DNA of 42,644 bases from Deltaproteobacteria bacterium (lineage in GTDB: Bacteria > Desulfobacterota > Binatia > UBA9968): contig VGTH01000047.1 of the NCBI GenBank assembly GCA_016874755.1, positions 1 through 42,644 on the forward strand, given 5' to 3'. The notes under the pieces were generated by a model. It did no database searches and had not been told where the DNA came from. It saw only the letters and a program-made list of their open reading frames with translations. Both the position numbers and the translations under genes were made by a program. Below, one piece after another: positions 1 to 7,857 of the stretch (its first letter is position 1; each line of letters begins with the position of its first letter).

Positions 1-194
1 GCTGACCAGTCGCCGGGTCACCCGCTCGATTATACCGCCCCAAACTGCCGCCCAGCATCCGCGTCTACGTATGTGCCGTTGACCGTCGGTGCGGAACCTT
101 AGAGCGGAGTTATGGACGATGCCAACGTGTATGGCTTGGCCTCGATGAGTATGCTAAGAAACTCCGACTCTTGGTCTGTGTTAGGAGTGTGGGA

Positions 195-1172
195 ATGCTA
201 AAGCTCGTTGTTATCGGCTTACTATTTCTGTGCCTTTCATCGGTAGACGCGACGGCCCAAACCAAGCGCATCGCCGTCGCCTACAGCGCGGTCAGCGCGA
301 CACAATCTTCGTTCTTCGTCACCAAAGAGGCTGGCCTGTTTGAAAAGCATGGCCTCTACGTCGATCCGGTTTACGTCGCCAGCGGCACCAAGGTCGCCCA
401 AGCGGTCATCGCCGGTGAGTTTCCCGTCGCTCTGGCCGGCGGCACCGTGGTCAACGCGACGTTAGCGGGCGGTGATATCGTCATCATCGGCGGCTTGGTC
501 AACGTGCCGTCGTTCTACGTTTACGTTCATCCGTCGATCAAACGCCCTGAAGATCTCAAAGGCAAAGCCATCGGCATCACCACCTACGGTTCGTCCACGG
601 ATTTCTCAATCCGCTATTTGATCAAGAAATGGGGCATGGAGCCCGAACGAGATATCAAAGTCTTGCAAATGGGTGGGCAGCCGCAGATCGTCGCCGCCAT
701 GATCGGCGGCAGCGTGCAAGGCGGCGTGTTGTCATCGCCGTCCAACTACCGCGCTGCGAAGGCGGGATTTAGCCTGCTAACGGATTTCAAAAAAGTTGGC
801 CTCGACTACCCAACGGTCAGCATCGTCTCGACGCGCTCGTTCATCAAGAAAGATCCGCAAACGGTGCGCCGCTTCATGATGGCCTACAGCGAAGGCGTCG
901 AGCGGCTCTATCGCGACAAAGAGTTCACCATGAAAGTCATCGGCAAATACACCAAGACCGATGACCGTGAAGGCTTGGAGTCCGGCTACGCGTTTGCGAC
1001 CACGTTCATCGAACGCCCGCCGCGCCTGCCCTACAAAGCCGTCGAAACCATCCTGGCGCAAATCGGCGAAAAGGATCCCAAAGCCCGCGAAGCGAAACCG
1101 GAAGAATTCATCGACGCGACTTTTTACAACGAAATGGAAAAAAGCGGCTTCTTCAAGAGCATCGCTCGCTAA
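195..1172 (+). CDS. NitT/TauT-family ABC transporter substrate-binding protein
   Basis: This is a periplasmic solute-binding protein of the NMT1/THI5-like (SsuA/TauA/NitT) type, 325 aa. Residues 1 to about 22 form a Sec signal peptide (LVVIGLLFLCLSS core, likely cut after DATAQ). Family features follow: an AGLFEKHGL segment, a GEFPVALAGG stretch, and a lobe beginning KRPEDLKGKAIGI. I chose the ATG at 195 because AGGAG lies 8 nt upstream; a TTG at 171 would only add a hydrophilic leader. It heads a run of three SBP genes, 22 nt before the next start, with no permease or ATPase nearby. The ligand cannot be read from sequence; small organic or aromatic acids are inferred from the neighbours. Confidence 0.85.
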   Translation: MLKLVVIGLLFLCLSSVDATAQTKRIAVAYSAVSATQSSFFVTKEAGLFEKHGLYVDPVYVASGTKVAQAVIAGEFPVALAGGTVVNATLAGGDIVIIGGLVNVPSFYVYVHPSIKRPEDLKGKAIGITTYGSSTDFSIRYLIKKWGMEPERDIKVLQMGGQPQIVAAMIGGSVQGGVLSSPSNYRAAKAGFSLLTDFKKVGLDYPTVSIVSTRSFIKKDPQTVRRFMMAYSEGVERLYRDKEFTMKVIGKYTKTDDREGLESGYAFATTFIERPPRLPYKAVETILAQIGEKDPKAREAKPEEFIDATFYNEMEKSGFFKSIAR

Positions 1173-1194
1173 GTTTAGGTCACAGGAGTACGAA

Positions 1195-2199
1195 GTGAGA
1201 TTAATTATTTTGACTATTACTTTTGCGTTTTTTGCGTCTTTTGCGGCCACTCCTCCGACTCCACTCTACGCCGGCGAAGCCGGCCTGACCACCATTCGCT
1301 ACGCCGTCAGCGGCCGCACCGCCGCCGACTGGCCGGTGCAGGCAGCGAAAGAGAAGAAGTTTTTCCACAAACACGGGCTTTTCCTAGAGGAGATCATCAT
1401 TCCCGGAGGGCCGAACACTGTCCGCGCCGTCATTAGCGGCACTGTGCCGTTGGGCCGGATTAATCCGGACCGGATCATCGAAGCCGCCGAAAAAGGCGCC
1501 AAGGCCAAAGTCATCTCCGGCGATCTGCAAAAGCTGCCCTACGATTTTATGGCGCGCAGCGAAATCAAAACCGGCGCAGAGCTGAAAGGCAAAGTGATCG
1601 GCGTCGACTCCCTCACTGGCGGCACGACGTTCATGCTCACCGAGGTGGCGCAAAAAGCGTTCAACCTTTCTGAAAAAGACTACAAGCTGCTCGTCGTCGG
1701 CACATCGCCAGAGCGCTACGCCGCGCTCAAGGGCGGCTCGGTGCACGCCTCCTTCATGGGGCCGCCATTTAACATCCGCGCGATCAAAGATGGCTTTACC
1801 AAGCTGACCAACTTTCACGACTACCTCGGGCCCATTCAATTCGTCGGCACCTTCGCCCACGAAGACTTTCTAAAGGCCAACCGCGGCGACGCCGTACGGT
1901 TTGTCCGCGCCATCATCGAAGGCACGCGCTGGCTCTACGATCCGCGCAACAAAGAAGACGCCCTGGCGCTGCACATGCAAGCGCTGAAATCGAACCGCGA
2001 AGGTGCCGAGGCCGACTACAAATACATGGTCGAGGAGTTCAAACCGTGGCCAACAGACGGCGCGATCAATAAACAAGCGATCGCGAAAACCATGGAGCTG
2101 CGCGTCAAAGCCAACAAGTACGAGCCCGGCAAAGTGCCGCCCTACACGAACTATGTCGATCTGTCGATCGCCGAGGAAGCGGTGAAGGGGCTCAGATAA
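1195..2199 (+). CDS. NitT/TauT-family ABC transporter substrate-binding protein
   Basis: A second periplasmic binding protein, 334 aa, clearly paralogous to the next gene: both carry RYAV-GRT, VVGTSP-RYAALKGGSV, EFKPWP and KTMELRVK blocks along their whole length. The frame stays open upstream into the previous gene, but the GTG at 1195 has AGGAG 7 nt before it and starts a proper signal peptide (LIILTITFAFFASFAA, mature from about AGEAG). It lies 22 nt after the previous stop, so the two are probably co-transcribed. Part of the signal peptide is coded by a TTTGCG-rich tract resembling an intergenic repeat found elsewhere in the window. The ligand is unknown. Confidence 0.85.
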   Translation: MRLIILTITFAFFASFAATPPTPLYAGEAGLTTIRYAVSGRTAADWPVQAAKEKKFFHKHGLFLEEIIIPGGPNTVRAVISGTVPLGRINPDRIIEAAEKGAKAKVISGDLQKLPYDFMARSEIKTGAELKGKVIGVDSLTGGTTFMLTEVAQKAFNLSEKDYKLLVVGTSPERYAALKGGSVHASFMGPPFNIRAIKDGFTKLTNFHDYLGPIQFVGTFAHEDFLKANRGDAVRFVRAIIEGTRWLYDPRNKEDALALHMQALKSNREGAEADYKYMVEEFKPWPTDGAINKQAIAKTMELRVKANKYEPGKVPPYTNYVDLSIAEEAVKGLR

Positions 2200-2278
2200 G
2201 TTTTGAGTTCCGGGTTTCGCGTTTCGGGTCATTCAAAAAAGCCACGACGCAACCTCAACAAGAACAAGGAGACTTCTG

Positions 2279-3307
2279 ATGAGGAGCAATCAAACTAGTT
2301 TGACTGCGCGCGCGGCGCGCGCCTTTGCGCTCTTTGCGTTCTTTGCGGTTAACCATCCGAATCTTCTCTCCGCCGGTGAAGCCAACCTGGCCACCGTGCG
2401 CTACGCGGTCACTGGGCGCACCTCCACCGACTGGCCGTGGTTCATCGCCAAAGAGAAGCGGCTCTATCAGAAACACGGAATTTTTCTTGAAGACATCATC
2501 ATCCAAGGCGCGGCCAACACCACCCGCGCCGTGATCAGCAACACGCTGCCCGTGGGCCGCATCGCGCCGGATTTCGTCATGGAAGCGGTCGACCGGGGCG
2601 CCAAAACCAAAATCATCGCCGGCGACATGAATAAAATTCCCTACGACCTCTACGCCCGCGCCGATATCAAAACCGGCCAAGAGCTGCGCGGCAAGACTCT
2701 CGGGGTAAGCGCCCTCTCGGGCGGCACGACAGCGATGCTCGAAGAAGTTTTGGAAAAAGCCTTCGGCCTGACGCGCAAAGACTACCAGGTGCTCGTCGTC
2801 GGCACCTCGCCGGACCGCTACGCCGCGCTCAAAGGCGGCTCGGTTGCGGCGACCATCATGGCGCCGCCGTTCACCTTCCGCTCTCAAAAAGATGGTTTTC
2901 GCCGGCTGGTGCAATTTCACGACGTGCTTGGCCCCATCGATTTCGTCGTCTCGTTTGCCCACGACGACTACGTCAAAAACAACCGCGCCGAGTTGGTGAA
3001 ATTCACCAAGGCAATGATCGAAGCGGCGCGCTGGCTCTATGATCCAAAGAATCGAGAAGAGGCGCTGGCCATTCACATCAAGTATCTCAAAGGCAACCGC
3101 GAAGGCGCTGAGAACGATTACAAATATCTGGTCGAGGAATTCAAACCCTGGCCCCTCGACGGCACCACCAGTAAACAGGGCATGGACAAAACCATGGAGC
3201 TGAGAGTCAAAGGCGGCAAATACGAAGGCAAAAAAGTCCCGCCGCTCGGCCACTACATCGACTACACCATCGCCGAAGACGCCAAAAAGGAGCTGGGAAT
3301 AAAATAG
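2279..3307 (+). CDS. NitT/TauT-family ABC transporter substrate-binding protein (paralogue of upstream gene)
   Basis: A third SBP, 342 aa, co-linear with and roughly 60 percent identical by eye to the gene before it, so a tandem duplication is likely. The ATG at 2279 has AAGGAGA 6 nt upstream. The signal peptide is built on ARAFALFAFFAV, coded at about 2319-2350 by a CTTTGCG-repeat tract. The mature part has the two-lobe NMT1-like layout with KTGQELRGKTLGV, LVVGTSPDRYAALKGG and a C-terminal EFKPWP block. The 79-nt gap before it holds a GTTTCGGG-type repeat unit (2205-2230) that recurs at 19378-19404. The gene is followed by a palindromic repeat at 3317-3391, which may end the transcript. Confidence 0.85.
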   Translation: MRSNQTSLTARAARAFALFAFFAVNHPNLLSAGEANLATVRYAVTGRTSTDWPWFIAKEKRLYQKHGIFLEDIIIQGAANTTRAVISNTLPVGRIAPDFVMEAVDRGAKTKIIAGDMNKIPYDLYARADIKTGQELRGKTLGVSALSGGTTAMLEEVLEKAFGLTRKDYQVLVVGTSPDRYAALKGGSVAATIMAPPFTFRSQKDGFRRLVQFHDVLGPIDFVVSFAHDDYVKNNRAELVKFTKAMIEAARWLYDPKNREEALAIHIKYLKGNREGAENDYKYLVEEFKPWPLDGTTSKQGMDKTMELRVKGGKYEGKKVPPLGHYIDYTIAEDAKKELGIK

Positions 3308-3316
3308 CTCGGATTA

Positions 3317-3391
3317 TCTCGCGCAGAGGCGCAGAGCGCGCTGAGGAAATAAGTTTTCCGAACTCTGCGCCCCCTGCGCCTCTGCGCGAGA
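3317..3391. repeat. Palindromic intergenic repeat (GCAGAGGCGCAGAG family)
   Basis: An inverted repeat lies between the third SBP and the dehydrogenase. The left arm (3317-3336) starts TCTCGCGCAGAGGCGCAGAG and the right arm (3363-3391) is its complement with a small insertion. The same core flanks the broken GxxExxY gene at 4468-4497 and 4895-4916, and a related one lies at 37164-37241. It could act as a bidirectional terminator; it looks like a MITE or REP-type element. Confidence 0.8.
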
Positions 3392-3416
3392 CATTTTCCG
3401 ATTCCGAAAACCTCGA

Positions 3417-4451
3417 ATGAAAGCTATCGTTTTACGCCAACACGGCGACCCCGACGTTCTTAAACTCGAAAACGTCCCCGAACCTAAAGCCGCTCCCGGC
3501 GAGATCGTCATCAAAGTCCACTCCGTCTCGGTCAACCGCACCCTCGACTGCGCCGTGCGCGCTGGCGAATATCCGGTGAAGATTCAAATGCCGCATGTGC
3601 TGGGCGTCGATCCGGCTGGCGAAGTCGTCGCGGTCGGCAGCGGCGTGAATAAATTTAAAGTCGGCGACCGCGCCGCGACGATTTCGATCATCCGCTGCGG
3701 TAAGTGCAAGCAATGCGCCCGCGGGCTCGAAGCCAATTGCCTCGCCAGCCAACATATCGGCCTGCACCGCTGGGGCGGCTACGCCGAGTACGTCGCCGTA
3801 CCGGAATACAACGCTTTTCACATCGCTGATAATTTGTCCTACGCCGAAGGCACGGTGATCACACGCCATTACCCAATGGCATTCAACCTGCTCACGAGGA
3901 AGACTCAGGTCAGACCCGGCGAATGGGTTTTAGTCATGGGCGCCACCGGGGCGCTAGGGACCTGCTGCGTGCAAGTGGCGAAGATGTTCGGCGCCAAAGT
4001 GATCGCTGGCGCTGGAGCGGACGGGCGCGTTGAGCTAGCCAAGCAAAACGGCGCCGACTACGGCATCAATTATCGTACGCAGGATCTCGCCGCCGAGGTG
4101 ATGAAGATCACCGATGGCGACGGTGTCGACATCGTCTGCGAAAACATCGCCGACCCAACGCTCTGGCCCGGCGCCTTCAACAGCATGGCGATCGGCGCCC
4201 GCATGGTCACCGCCGGCGCCCACGGCGGCGGCAACGTGACCCTCGACGTCAAACGCATGTACCTGCGCCGCCAAAGCATCCACGGCGCGGCAGGAACCAA
4301 TCCGCCCGATGTCGAGAAGGCGTTAGAAGCGGCGCGCAGCGAAAAGATAAGGGCTATTCCCTACCAGACAATGCCACTTCGCGAAGCCTCTGAAGCACAT
4401 CGGCTTGTCGAAGCGAATCAGGTGATCGGGAAAATTGTGCTCGAACCGTGA
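3417..4451 (+). CDS. Zinc-binding medium-chain dehydrogenase/quinone oxidoreductase
   Basis: An NAD(P)H-dependent alcohol dehydrogenase/quinone oxidoreductase of the MDR superfamily, 344 aa, full length. The N-terminal GroES-like domain carries the structural zinc lobe C94, C97, C100, C108. The Rossmann motif GATGALG is at 175-181. The usual catalytic-zinc GHE motif is replaced by GVDPAGEV, as in quinone oxidoreductases, so catalysis probably does not use zinc although the structural site is kept. Substrate unknown; aldehydes or quinones from aromatic breakdown are possible. The ATG at 3417 has only a weak ribosome site and lies just after a palindromic repeat, so it may have its own promoter. 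Confidence 0.85.
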   Translation: MKAIVLRQHGDPDVLKLENVPEPKAAPGEIVIKVHSVSVNRTLDCAVRAGEYPVKIQMPHVLGVDPAGEVVAVGSGVNKFKVGDRAATISIIRCGKCKQCARGLEANCLASQHIGLHRWGGYAEYVAVPEYNAFHIADNLSYAEGTVITRHYPMAFNLLTRKTQVRPGEWVLVMGATGALGTCCVQVAKMFGAKVIAGAGADGRVELAKQNGADYGINYRTQDLAAEVMKITDGDGVDIVCENIADPTLWPGAFNSMAIGARMVTAGAHGGGNVTLDVKRMYLRRQSIHGAAGTNPPDVEKALEAARSEKIRAIPYQTMPLREASEAHRLVEANQVIGKIVLEP

Positions 4452-4467
4452 GGGAGATTCTCATTTT

Positions 4468-4916
4468 GCCTCGCGCAGAGGCGCAAAGGACGCAAAGAGA
4501 AGAATTTTGATGACTGAGAACGAGATCAGTAAGGTTGTCATCGGCTGCGCAATCGCGATTCATCGCGAACTTGGCCCTGGCCTTCTAGAAAGCGTCTACG
4601 AAGTCGTTTTAACCCGTGAGCTAAAAGAGCGACGCCTTGACGCGGAGCGGCAAGCGCCTGTCCACATCCAGTACCTGGATTGCAGTTTGACGCAGCGTTT
4701 AGAGCAGACATGGTGGTTGAAAACAAAGTCATCCTGGAACTCAAGTCCATTGAAAAGGTCAATCCGGCACACAAGAAGCAATTGCAAACATACGTCAAAC
4801 TAACGGCTTCAAGCTCGGATTGTTGCTAAACTTCGGCGAGTCGTTGATGAAGCACGGTATTACGCGAATCGTCAACGGCCTCGATGAATCCTAACCTTTG
4901 CGCCTTTGCGCGAGGC
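4468..4916. mobile_element. Possible small mobile unit: GxxExxY gene between inverted repeats
   Basis: The left repeat at 4468-4497 starts GCCTCGCGCAGAGGCGCAAA. The right repeat at 4895-4916 is its reverse complement over 22 nt with one mismatch, and begins at the base after the stop codon of the enclosed reading frame. The unit contains nothing but the frameshifted GxxExxY gene. Terminal inverted repeats closely framing a single small gene suggest a passenger-type or non-autonomous element; no transposase is present. Target-site duplications were not clear. The mobile status is an inference. Confidence 0.45.
4510..4894 (+). pseudogene. GxxExxY family protein (PD-(D/E)XK-like), two frameshifts
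   Basis: The reading begins MTENEISKVVIGCAIAIHRE with GPGLLESVYE, the hallmark G-x-x-E-x-x-Y motif of this small family (usually about 125 aa, thought to have a PD-(D/E)XK nuclease-like fold). The frame is lost near 4675; the expected continuation FDAAFRADMVVENKVILELK and the KKQLQTYVKLT block read on in another frame. A second shift near 4806 is needed to recover FKLGLLLNFGES and TRIVNGLDES, ending at TAA 4892-4894. Two independent single-base shifts argue for a decayed gene rather than one sequencing error. Its flanks are inverted copies of an intergenic repeat. Confidence 0.8.
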
Positions 4917-4989
4917 AATCTCTTCCATCCATTTACACGCACAAATCCCGCGTGCTACAAAATCTGTAACGCCACAGCGGAGGTAACCC

Positions 4990-5835
4990 ATGGCCCAGAT
5001 CGTTTCGATCATCGGCATTACGCACAATCCGTTCATGCCGCGGCTCTTCCAACAGCCGCAGCAGCCGCCTGGCGCGGCCAAGGTCAAAGAGCGCATCGCG
5101 ATGATGCGGCAAAAGCTTGCCGAGGCCAAAGTCGACGTGCTGGTCTGCATTGGCAACGATCATCTGCATCAGTTTTTCATGGACAACATGCCGGCCTTCA
5201 TGATCGGCAAGATGGATCAATACGACGGCACGTTCCACGACGAAGAGCGCGAGTTTGGCATACCGAAGTGTAAGCTCATTGGCGATCTGGACACCTCCGA
5301 CGCGATCATGGAAGGCGCCTTCGACCGCGGCGTCGACTTTTCCTATTCCAACGAGCTCACCATCGACCATTCCATTGTGGTCCCAATGATGTTTGTTCGT
5401 CCTGAGATGGACATTCCCATCGTGCCGATCCTCACCAACTGCATCGCGCCGCCGATGCCGCGCCCGCGGCGCTACTATGAAGTCGGCAAAGCGCTGCGCG
5501 CCGCCATCGACAGCCTGCCGACCAACAAGAGAATCGGCGTGCTGGTGAGCGGCCATCTGTCATTGGAAATCGGCGGCCCGAAAATGTTCGAGCCAAAATT
5601 TACTGATCCAAATTTCGACGCCAACGCCGTGGGTTGGATCGTCAACGGCAACATTGACGCGGCGGCGGATGCTTGCGCTCCAGATAAAGTGATCCAGTAC
5701 GGCAATATGACCACCGGTTATCTCAATTTCATCATGATGATGGGCCTCGCCAACAGCACAAAGCCCTCCTATGCCGAAGGCCTCGACGCCGGCTGGCCGG
5801 CGATACCGTTTTTTAGCTATGAGAATCCCAAGTAG
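4990..5835 (+). CDS. Class III extradiol ring-cleavage dioxygenase, LigB-like catalytic subunit
   Basis: A 281-aa LigB-superfamily protein that would open catecholic rings next to the diol using non-haem Fe(II), cytoplasmic. Candidate metal ligands are H12 (GITHNPF) and H58 or H60 (IGNDHLH); H189 (VSGHLSLE) matches the catalytic histidine region, and an IDH at 125-127 is also typical. GGAGG 7 nt before the ATG at 4990 supports the start. It is followed by a UPF0016 gene and then a LigA-like gene, so it probably forms a two-subunit protocatechuate 4,5-dioxygenase-type enzyme. The exact substrate (protocatechuate, gallate, or a methylated or carboxylated relative) is open. Confidence 0.85.
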   Translation: MAQIVSIIGITHNPFMPRLFQQPQQPPGAAKVKERIAMMRQKLAEAKVDVLVCIGNDHLHQFFMDNMPAFMIGKMDQYDGTFHDEEREFGIPKCKLIGDLDTSDAIMEGAFDRGVDFSYSNELTIDHSIVVPMMFVRPEMDIPIVPILTNCIAPPMPRPRRYYEVGKALRAAIDSLPTNKRIGVLVSGHLSLEIGGPKMFEPKFTDPNFDANAVGWIVNGNIDAAADACAPDKVIQYGNMTTGYLNFIMMMGLANSTKPSYAEGLDAGWPAIPFFSYENPK

Positions 5836-5841
5836 GTGGGT

Positions 5842-6114
5842 ATGGATTTCAAAGTACTGACAACTGTCTTTACCTCGGTCTTCATCGCCGAGCTCGGCGA
5901 CAAGACCCAGCTGGCAACCATGCTGTTCGCCTCTGACAAAGACATCAGCAAGCTAACCGTCTTTCTCGGCGCCGCCGCCGCACTGATTTTGACCTCCGCC
6001 ATCGGCGTCGCAGCGGGCTCGGTTGTTTCGCAATATGTCAGCGAGAAGACATTGCAATATGTAGCCGGTATAGGATTTATCGCGATTGGCATCTGGACGC
6101 TGTTCAAAGCCTAG
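5842..6114 (+). CDS. UPF0016/GDT1 family cation transporter (single-domain form)
   Basis: A 90-aa integral membrane protein with the family signature E-x-G-D-K-T (AELGDKTQLA) in the first helix and further hydrophobic segments (FLGAAAALILTSAIGVAAG and the C-terminal YVAGIGFIAIGIW). Members of this family move Mn2+ or Ca2+; one-domain bacterial forms are thought to work as oligomers. A GTG at 5836 directly abuts the previous stop, but the ATG at 5842 matches the family's MDxK start. Sitting between the two dioxygenase subunit genes, with 6 nt before it and 13 nt after, it is almost certainly in the same transcript. Confidence 0.85.
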   Translation: MDFKVLTTVFTSVFIAELGDKTQLATMLFASDKDISKLTVFLGAAAALILTSAIGVAAGSVVSQYVSEKTLQYVAGIGFIAIGIWTLFKA

Positions 6115-6127
6115 CCAAGGAGCCCCC

Positions 6128-6439
6128 ATGAGCAAATACCTGATGAACAAACTGATCCACCTTGTCAACATGGACGAGAAAGCCGAAGAAAAATATTGCG
6201 CCAACCCACGCGCGTTTGTTGAAGAGTGGGAGAAAACCCAGAAACTAAAATTGACAGACGATGAGCGCGAAGCGTTGGCGACCAAAGACTACGGCAAGCT
6301 CTATGCCCTAGGCGCGCATCCGTTCACGCTCTGGAGCTTCACTGAAGCCGTCTGGGTGCATCAAATCCCGAGGCCGGAGCTCGTCGCCGACTACAAAGCC
6401 AAGGCGGCCAAGGCGGGATATCCGGATTTTAAAACCTAA
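6128..6439 (+). CDS. Aromatic ring-opening dioxygenase, LigA-like small subunit
   Basis: A 103-aa protein with the LigA-type helical layout: FVEEWEKTQKLKLTDDERE, a basic-acidic linker, then LYALGAHPFTLWSFTEAVW. In protocatechuate 4,5-dioxygenase the alpha subunit covers the active site of the beta subunit, which here would be the LigB-like protein at 4990. AAGGAG 5 nt before the ATG at 6128 settles the start; an upstream in-frame ATG at 6086 lies inside the previous gene. The stop lies 6 nt before the inverted repeat at 6446-6530, which separates this run from the convergent Rieske gene. Confidence 0.85.
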   Translation: MSKYLMNKLIHLVNMDEKAEEKYCANPRAFVEEWEKTQKLKLTDDEREALATKDYGKLYALGAHPFTLWSFTEAVWVHQIPRPELVADYKAKAAKAGYPDFKT

Positions 6440-6445
6440 CAAGCA

Positions 6446-6530
6446 GGCAATAGGCACTGGGCAATAGGCAATAGTTTGGAAGTTCCGAATCCGGGTTCTT
6501 ACTATTGCCTACTGCCTCTTGCCTATTGCC
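6446..6530. repeat. Inverted repeat between convergent operons, probable bidirectional terminator
   Basis: Two 29-nt arms, 6446-6474 (starting GGCAATAGGCACTGGGCAAT) and 6502-6530, are near-perfect reverse complements separated by 27 nt. It lies between the ligA-like gene ending at 6439 and the minus-strand Rieske gene. The TAG stop of the Rieske gene (6523-6525) lies inside the right arm, so the last codons of that gene derive from the repeat. The position suggests transcription termination in both directions. Confidence 0.75.
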
Positions 6531-7791
6531 GTCCCCCAGCCTGTTGCCTCGTGTATTCTTTACAATCGCCGACGTTCTCGACCAAATCCGAAATCACCAG
6601 CAAGTGCCCGAGTCGGTTCTGTTCCACGTTGCGAATGACGTGCGGCGGTTCGCGGCCTTCTTGAATATCTTTGATGCCCTTTTCCATCAGCTTGCGCGCA
6701 GCGATAATCGCGATATCCGACGACACGACATTTTCCTGGGTGCGGTCTTGCACCACCCCTTGGCTGCCCGTTGCAAAGACATCGTGGGTTTGAAAGCCGT
6801 TGCCCATGCCAGTGTAGGTCTGCGTCTTCATCTGCTCGCGGTTCTGCATGAATTTGTTGCCCTCGTTGCGCACGGGGCGATAGTGTTCGTCGATCTCAGC
6901 GCGGGCGCGGTCGATAACGACTTGCGATAACGGCGCTTCGCGATTGAAGAAGAAGCAAAATTTCCAGTGGTGCGTGTCATCGATGGGCACATGCCAGTTG
7001 ACACCGTAGCCATGCCCGCCGGTTTGCCCAGGGAAAGTGCTTAGATTGGGCATGACGAAATTGGACACGCGCAGATAGCTCTTGTTCTCGCCCATGTCAC
7101 GGACAGAATAAATCCGCACACCGAAGTCGGTGATTTCAACGTCGAGTTTCGGCAGCAGGCTTCGACCAATCAAATTGTAGTGAGATTCATTGGCGCCGCG
7201 TACGCCAGTGTAAGGCTCATCTTTATGTTCCAGGAACCGGTGCAAAAACGACAGATGCACCGGATCGATATTGCCTTCATTCGACTGCAAGTAGTTGCAC
7301 TCGTGATAAATCTTGTAGACGCAAGCATGGCCTGCAGGCTGGTTGATAAATTCATAGTTCGGCAGCAGCGGCGGATCGCCAGGGCCCATGTAAGTAAAAA
7401 TGACTCCGCCCTTTTCCTGGCAAGGATAAGCAAGGTGTTTGATCGCGTCGCGATTGGAGCCGCCGCCAGGTTCGCCAGGTTGTTCCAAACAGCGGCCGTG
7501 AATGTCGTAGAGCCAGCCGTGATAGAGGCAGCGCAACCCGCCGTCTTCGACGCGGCCGTAGCTCAAGTCGGTGCCGCGGTGCGCGCAATGAATGCCGAGC
7601 AAGCCGATCCTGCCCCTGTCATCGCGGAACAACGCCAGCTCGTCACCCATGATCCGCACGGGAATCGGCGCGCCGCCCGGCGGCAATTCCTCTGACAAAG
7701 CCACCGGCTGCCAATAGCGGCGTAAAAGCTGGCCCGCCGGTTTGCCGCGGTTGGTTTGGGTTAGCAGTTGGTTCTCTTCGTCACTGATCAT
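6523..7791 (-). CDS. Rieske aromatic ring-hydroxylating oxygenase, large (alpha) subunit
   Basis: The oxygenase component of a Rieske non-haem iron system, 422 aa, resembling phthalate/phenoxybenzoate-type (class IA) alpha subunits. The Rieske [2Fe-2S] ligands are C69, H71, C88, H91 (CAHRG then CLYHGW). The mononuclear iron site is D176, H179, H184 (NIDPVHLSFLH). It would hydroxylate or demethylate an aromatic acid. No reductase gene is adjacent. It ends a minus-strand run with two SBPs, UbiD and an Old Yellow Enzyme. The start MISDEENQLLTQTNRG is standard for the family and is echoed by the fragment at 18471. The C-terminal tail and stop lie in an inverted repeat. Confidence 0.9.
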   Translation of the reverse strand: MISDEENQLLTQTNRGKPAGQLLRRYWQPVALSEELPPGGAPIPVRIMGDELALFRDDRGRIGLLGIHCAHRGTDLSYGRVEDGGLRCLYHGWLYDIHGRCLEQPGEPGGGSNRDAIKHLAYPCQEKGGVIFTYMGPGDPPLLPNYEFINQPAGHACVYKIYHECNYLQSNEGNIDPVHLSFLHRFLEHKDEPYTGVRGANESHYNLIGRSLLPKLDVEITDFGVRIYSVRDMGENKSYLRVSNFVMPNLSTFPGQTGGHGYGVNWHVPIDDTHHWKFCFFFNREAPLSQVVIDRARAEIDEHYRPVRNEGNKFMQNREQMKTQTYTGMGNGFQTHDVFATGSQGVVQDRTQENVVSSDIAIIAARKLMEKGIKDIQEGREPPHVIRNVEQNRLGHLLVISDLVENVGDCKEYTRQQAGGRQ

Positions 7792-7830
7792 AATGTGCCT
7801 CTGTGCTCGGTCTGGAGCTAGCCCATGCGC

Positions 7831-7851
7831 GGGCAGGTTTTAAACCCGCCC
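7831..7851. repeat. Short palindromic repeat
   Basis: GGGCAGGTTT pairs with AAACCCGCCC around a 1-nt centre, with one mismatch, in the 66-nt gap between the SBP and the Rieske gene. This resembles the widespread GGGCGGGTTT-AAACCCGCCC type of intergenic palindrome. It may attenuate read-through from the SBP into the oxygenase gene. Confidence 0.5.
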
Positions 7852-7857
7852 TACGAA

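Noticed and set aside
1-170. Possible upstream gene end or promoter before the first SBP
   Set aside because: No frame with a recognisable protein and no convincing promoter boxes were seen.
2255-3253. A 332-aa open frame opposite the third SBP gene
   Set aside because: It is the antisense shadow of a clear SBP gene; its composition is rich in Phe, Asp and His without any domain, as expected for antisense of GC-rich coding DNA.
4468-4916. CRISPR-like array because of repeated CGCAGAGGCGCAAAG units
   Set aside because: The units are inverted, few and irregularly spaced, with no spacers and no cas genes.
4884-5273. Short plus-strand ORF overlapping the dioxygenase start
   Set aside because: It begins in the end of the GxxExxY pseudogene and repeat and runs out of frame into the ligB-like gene.
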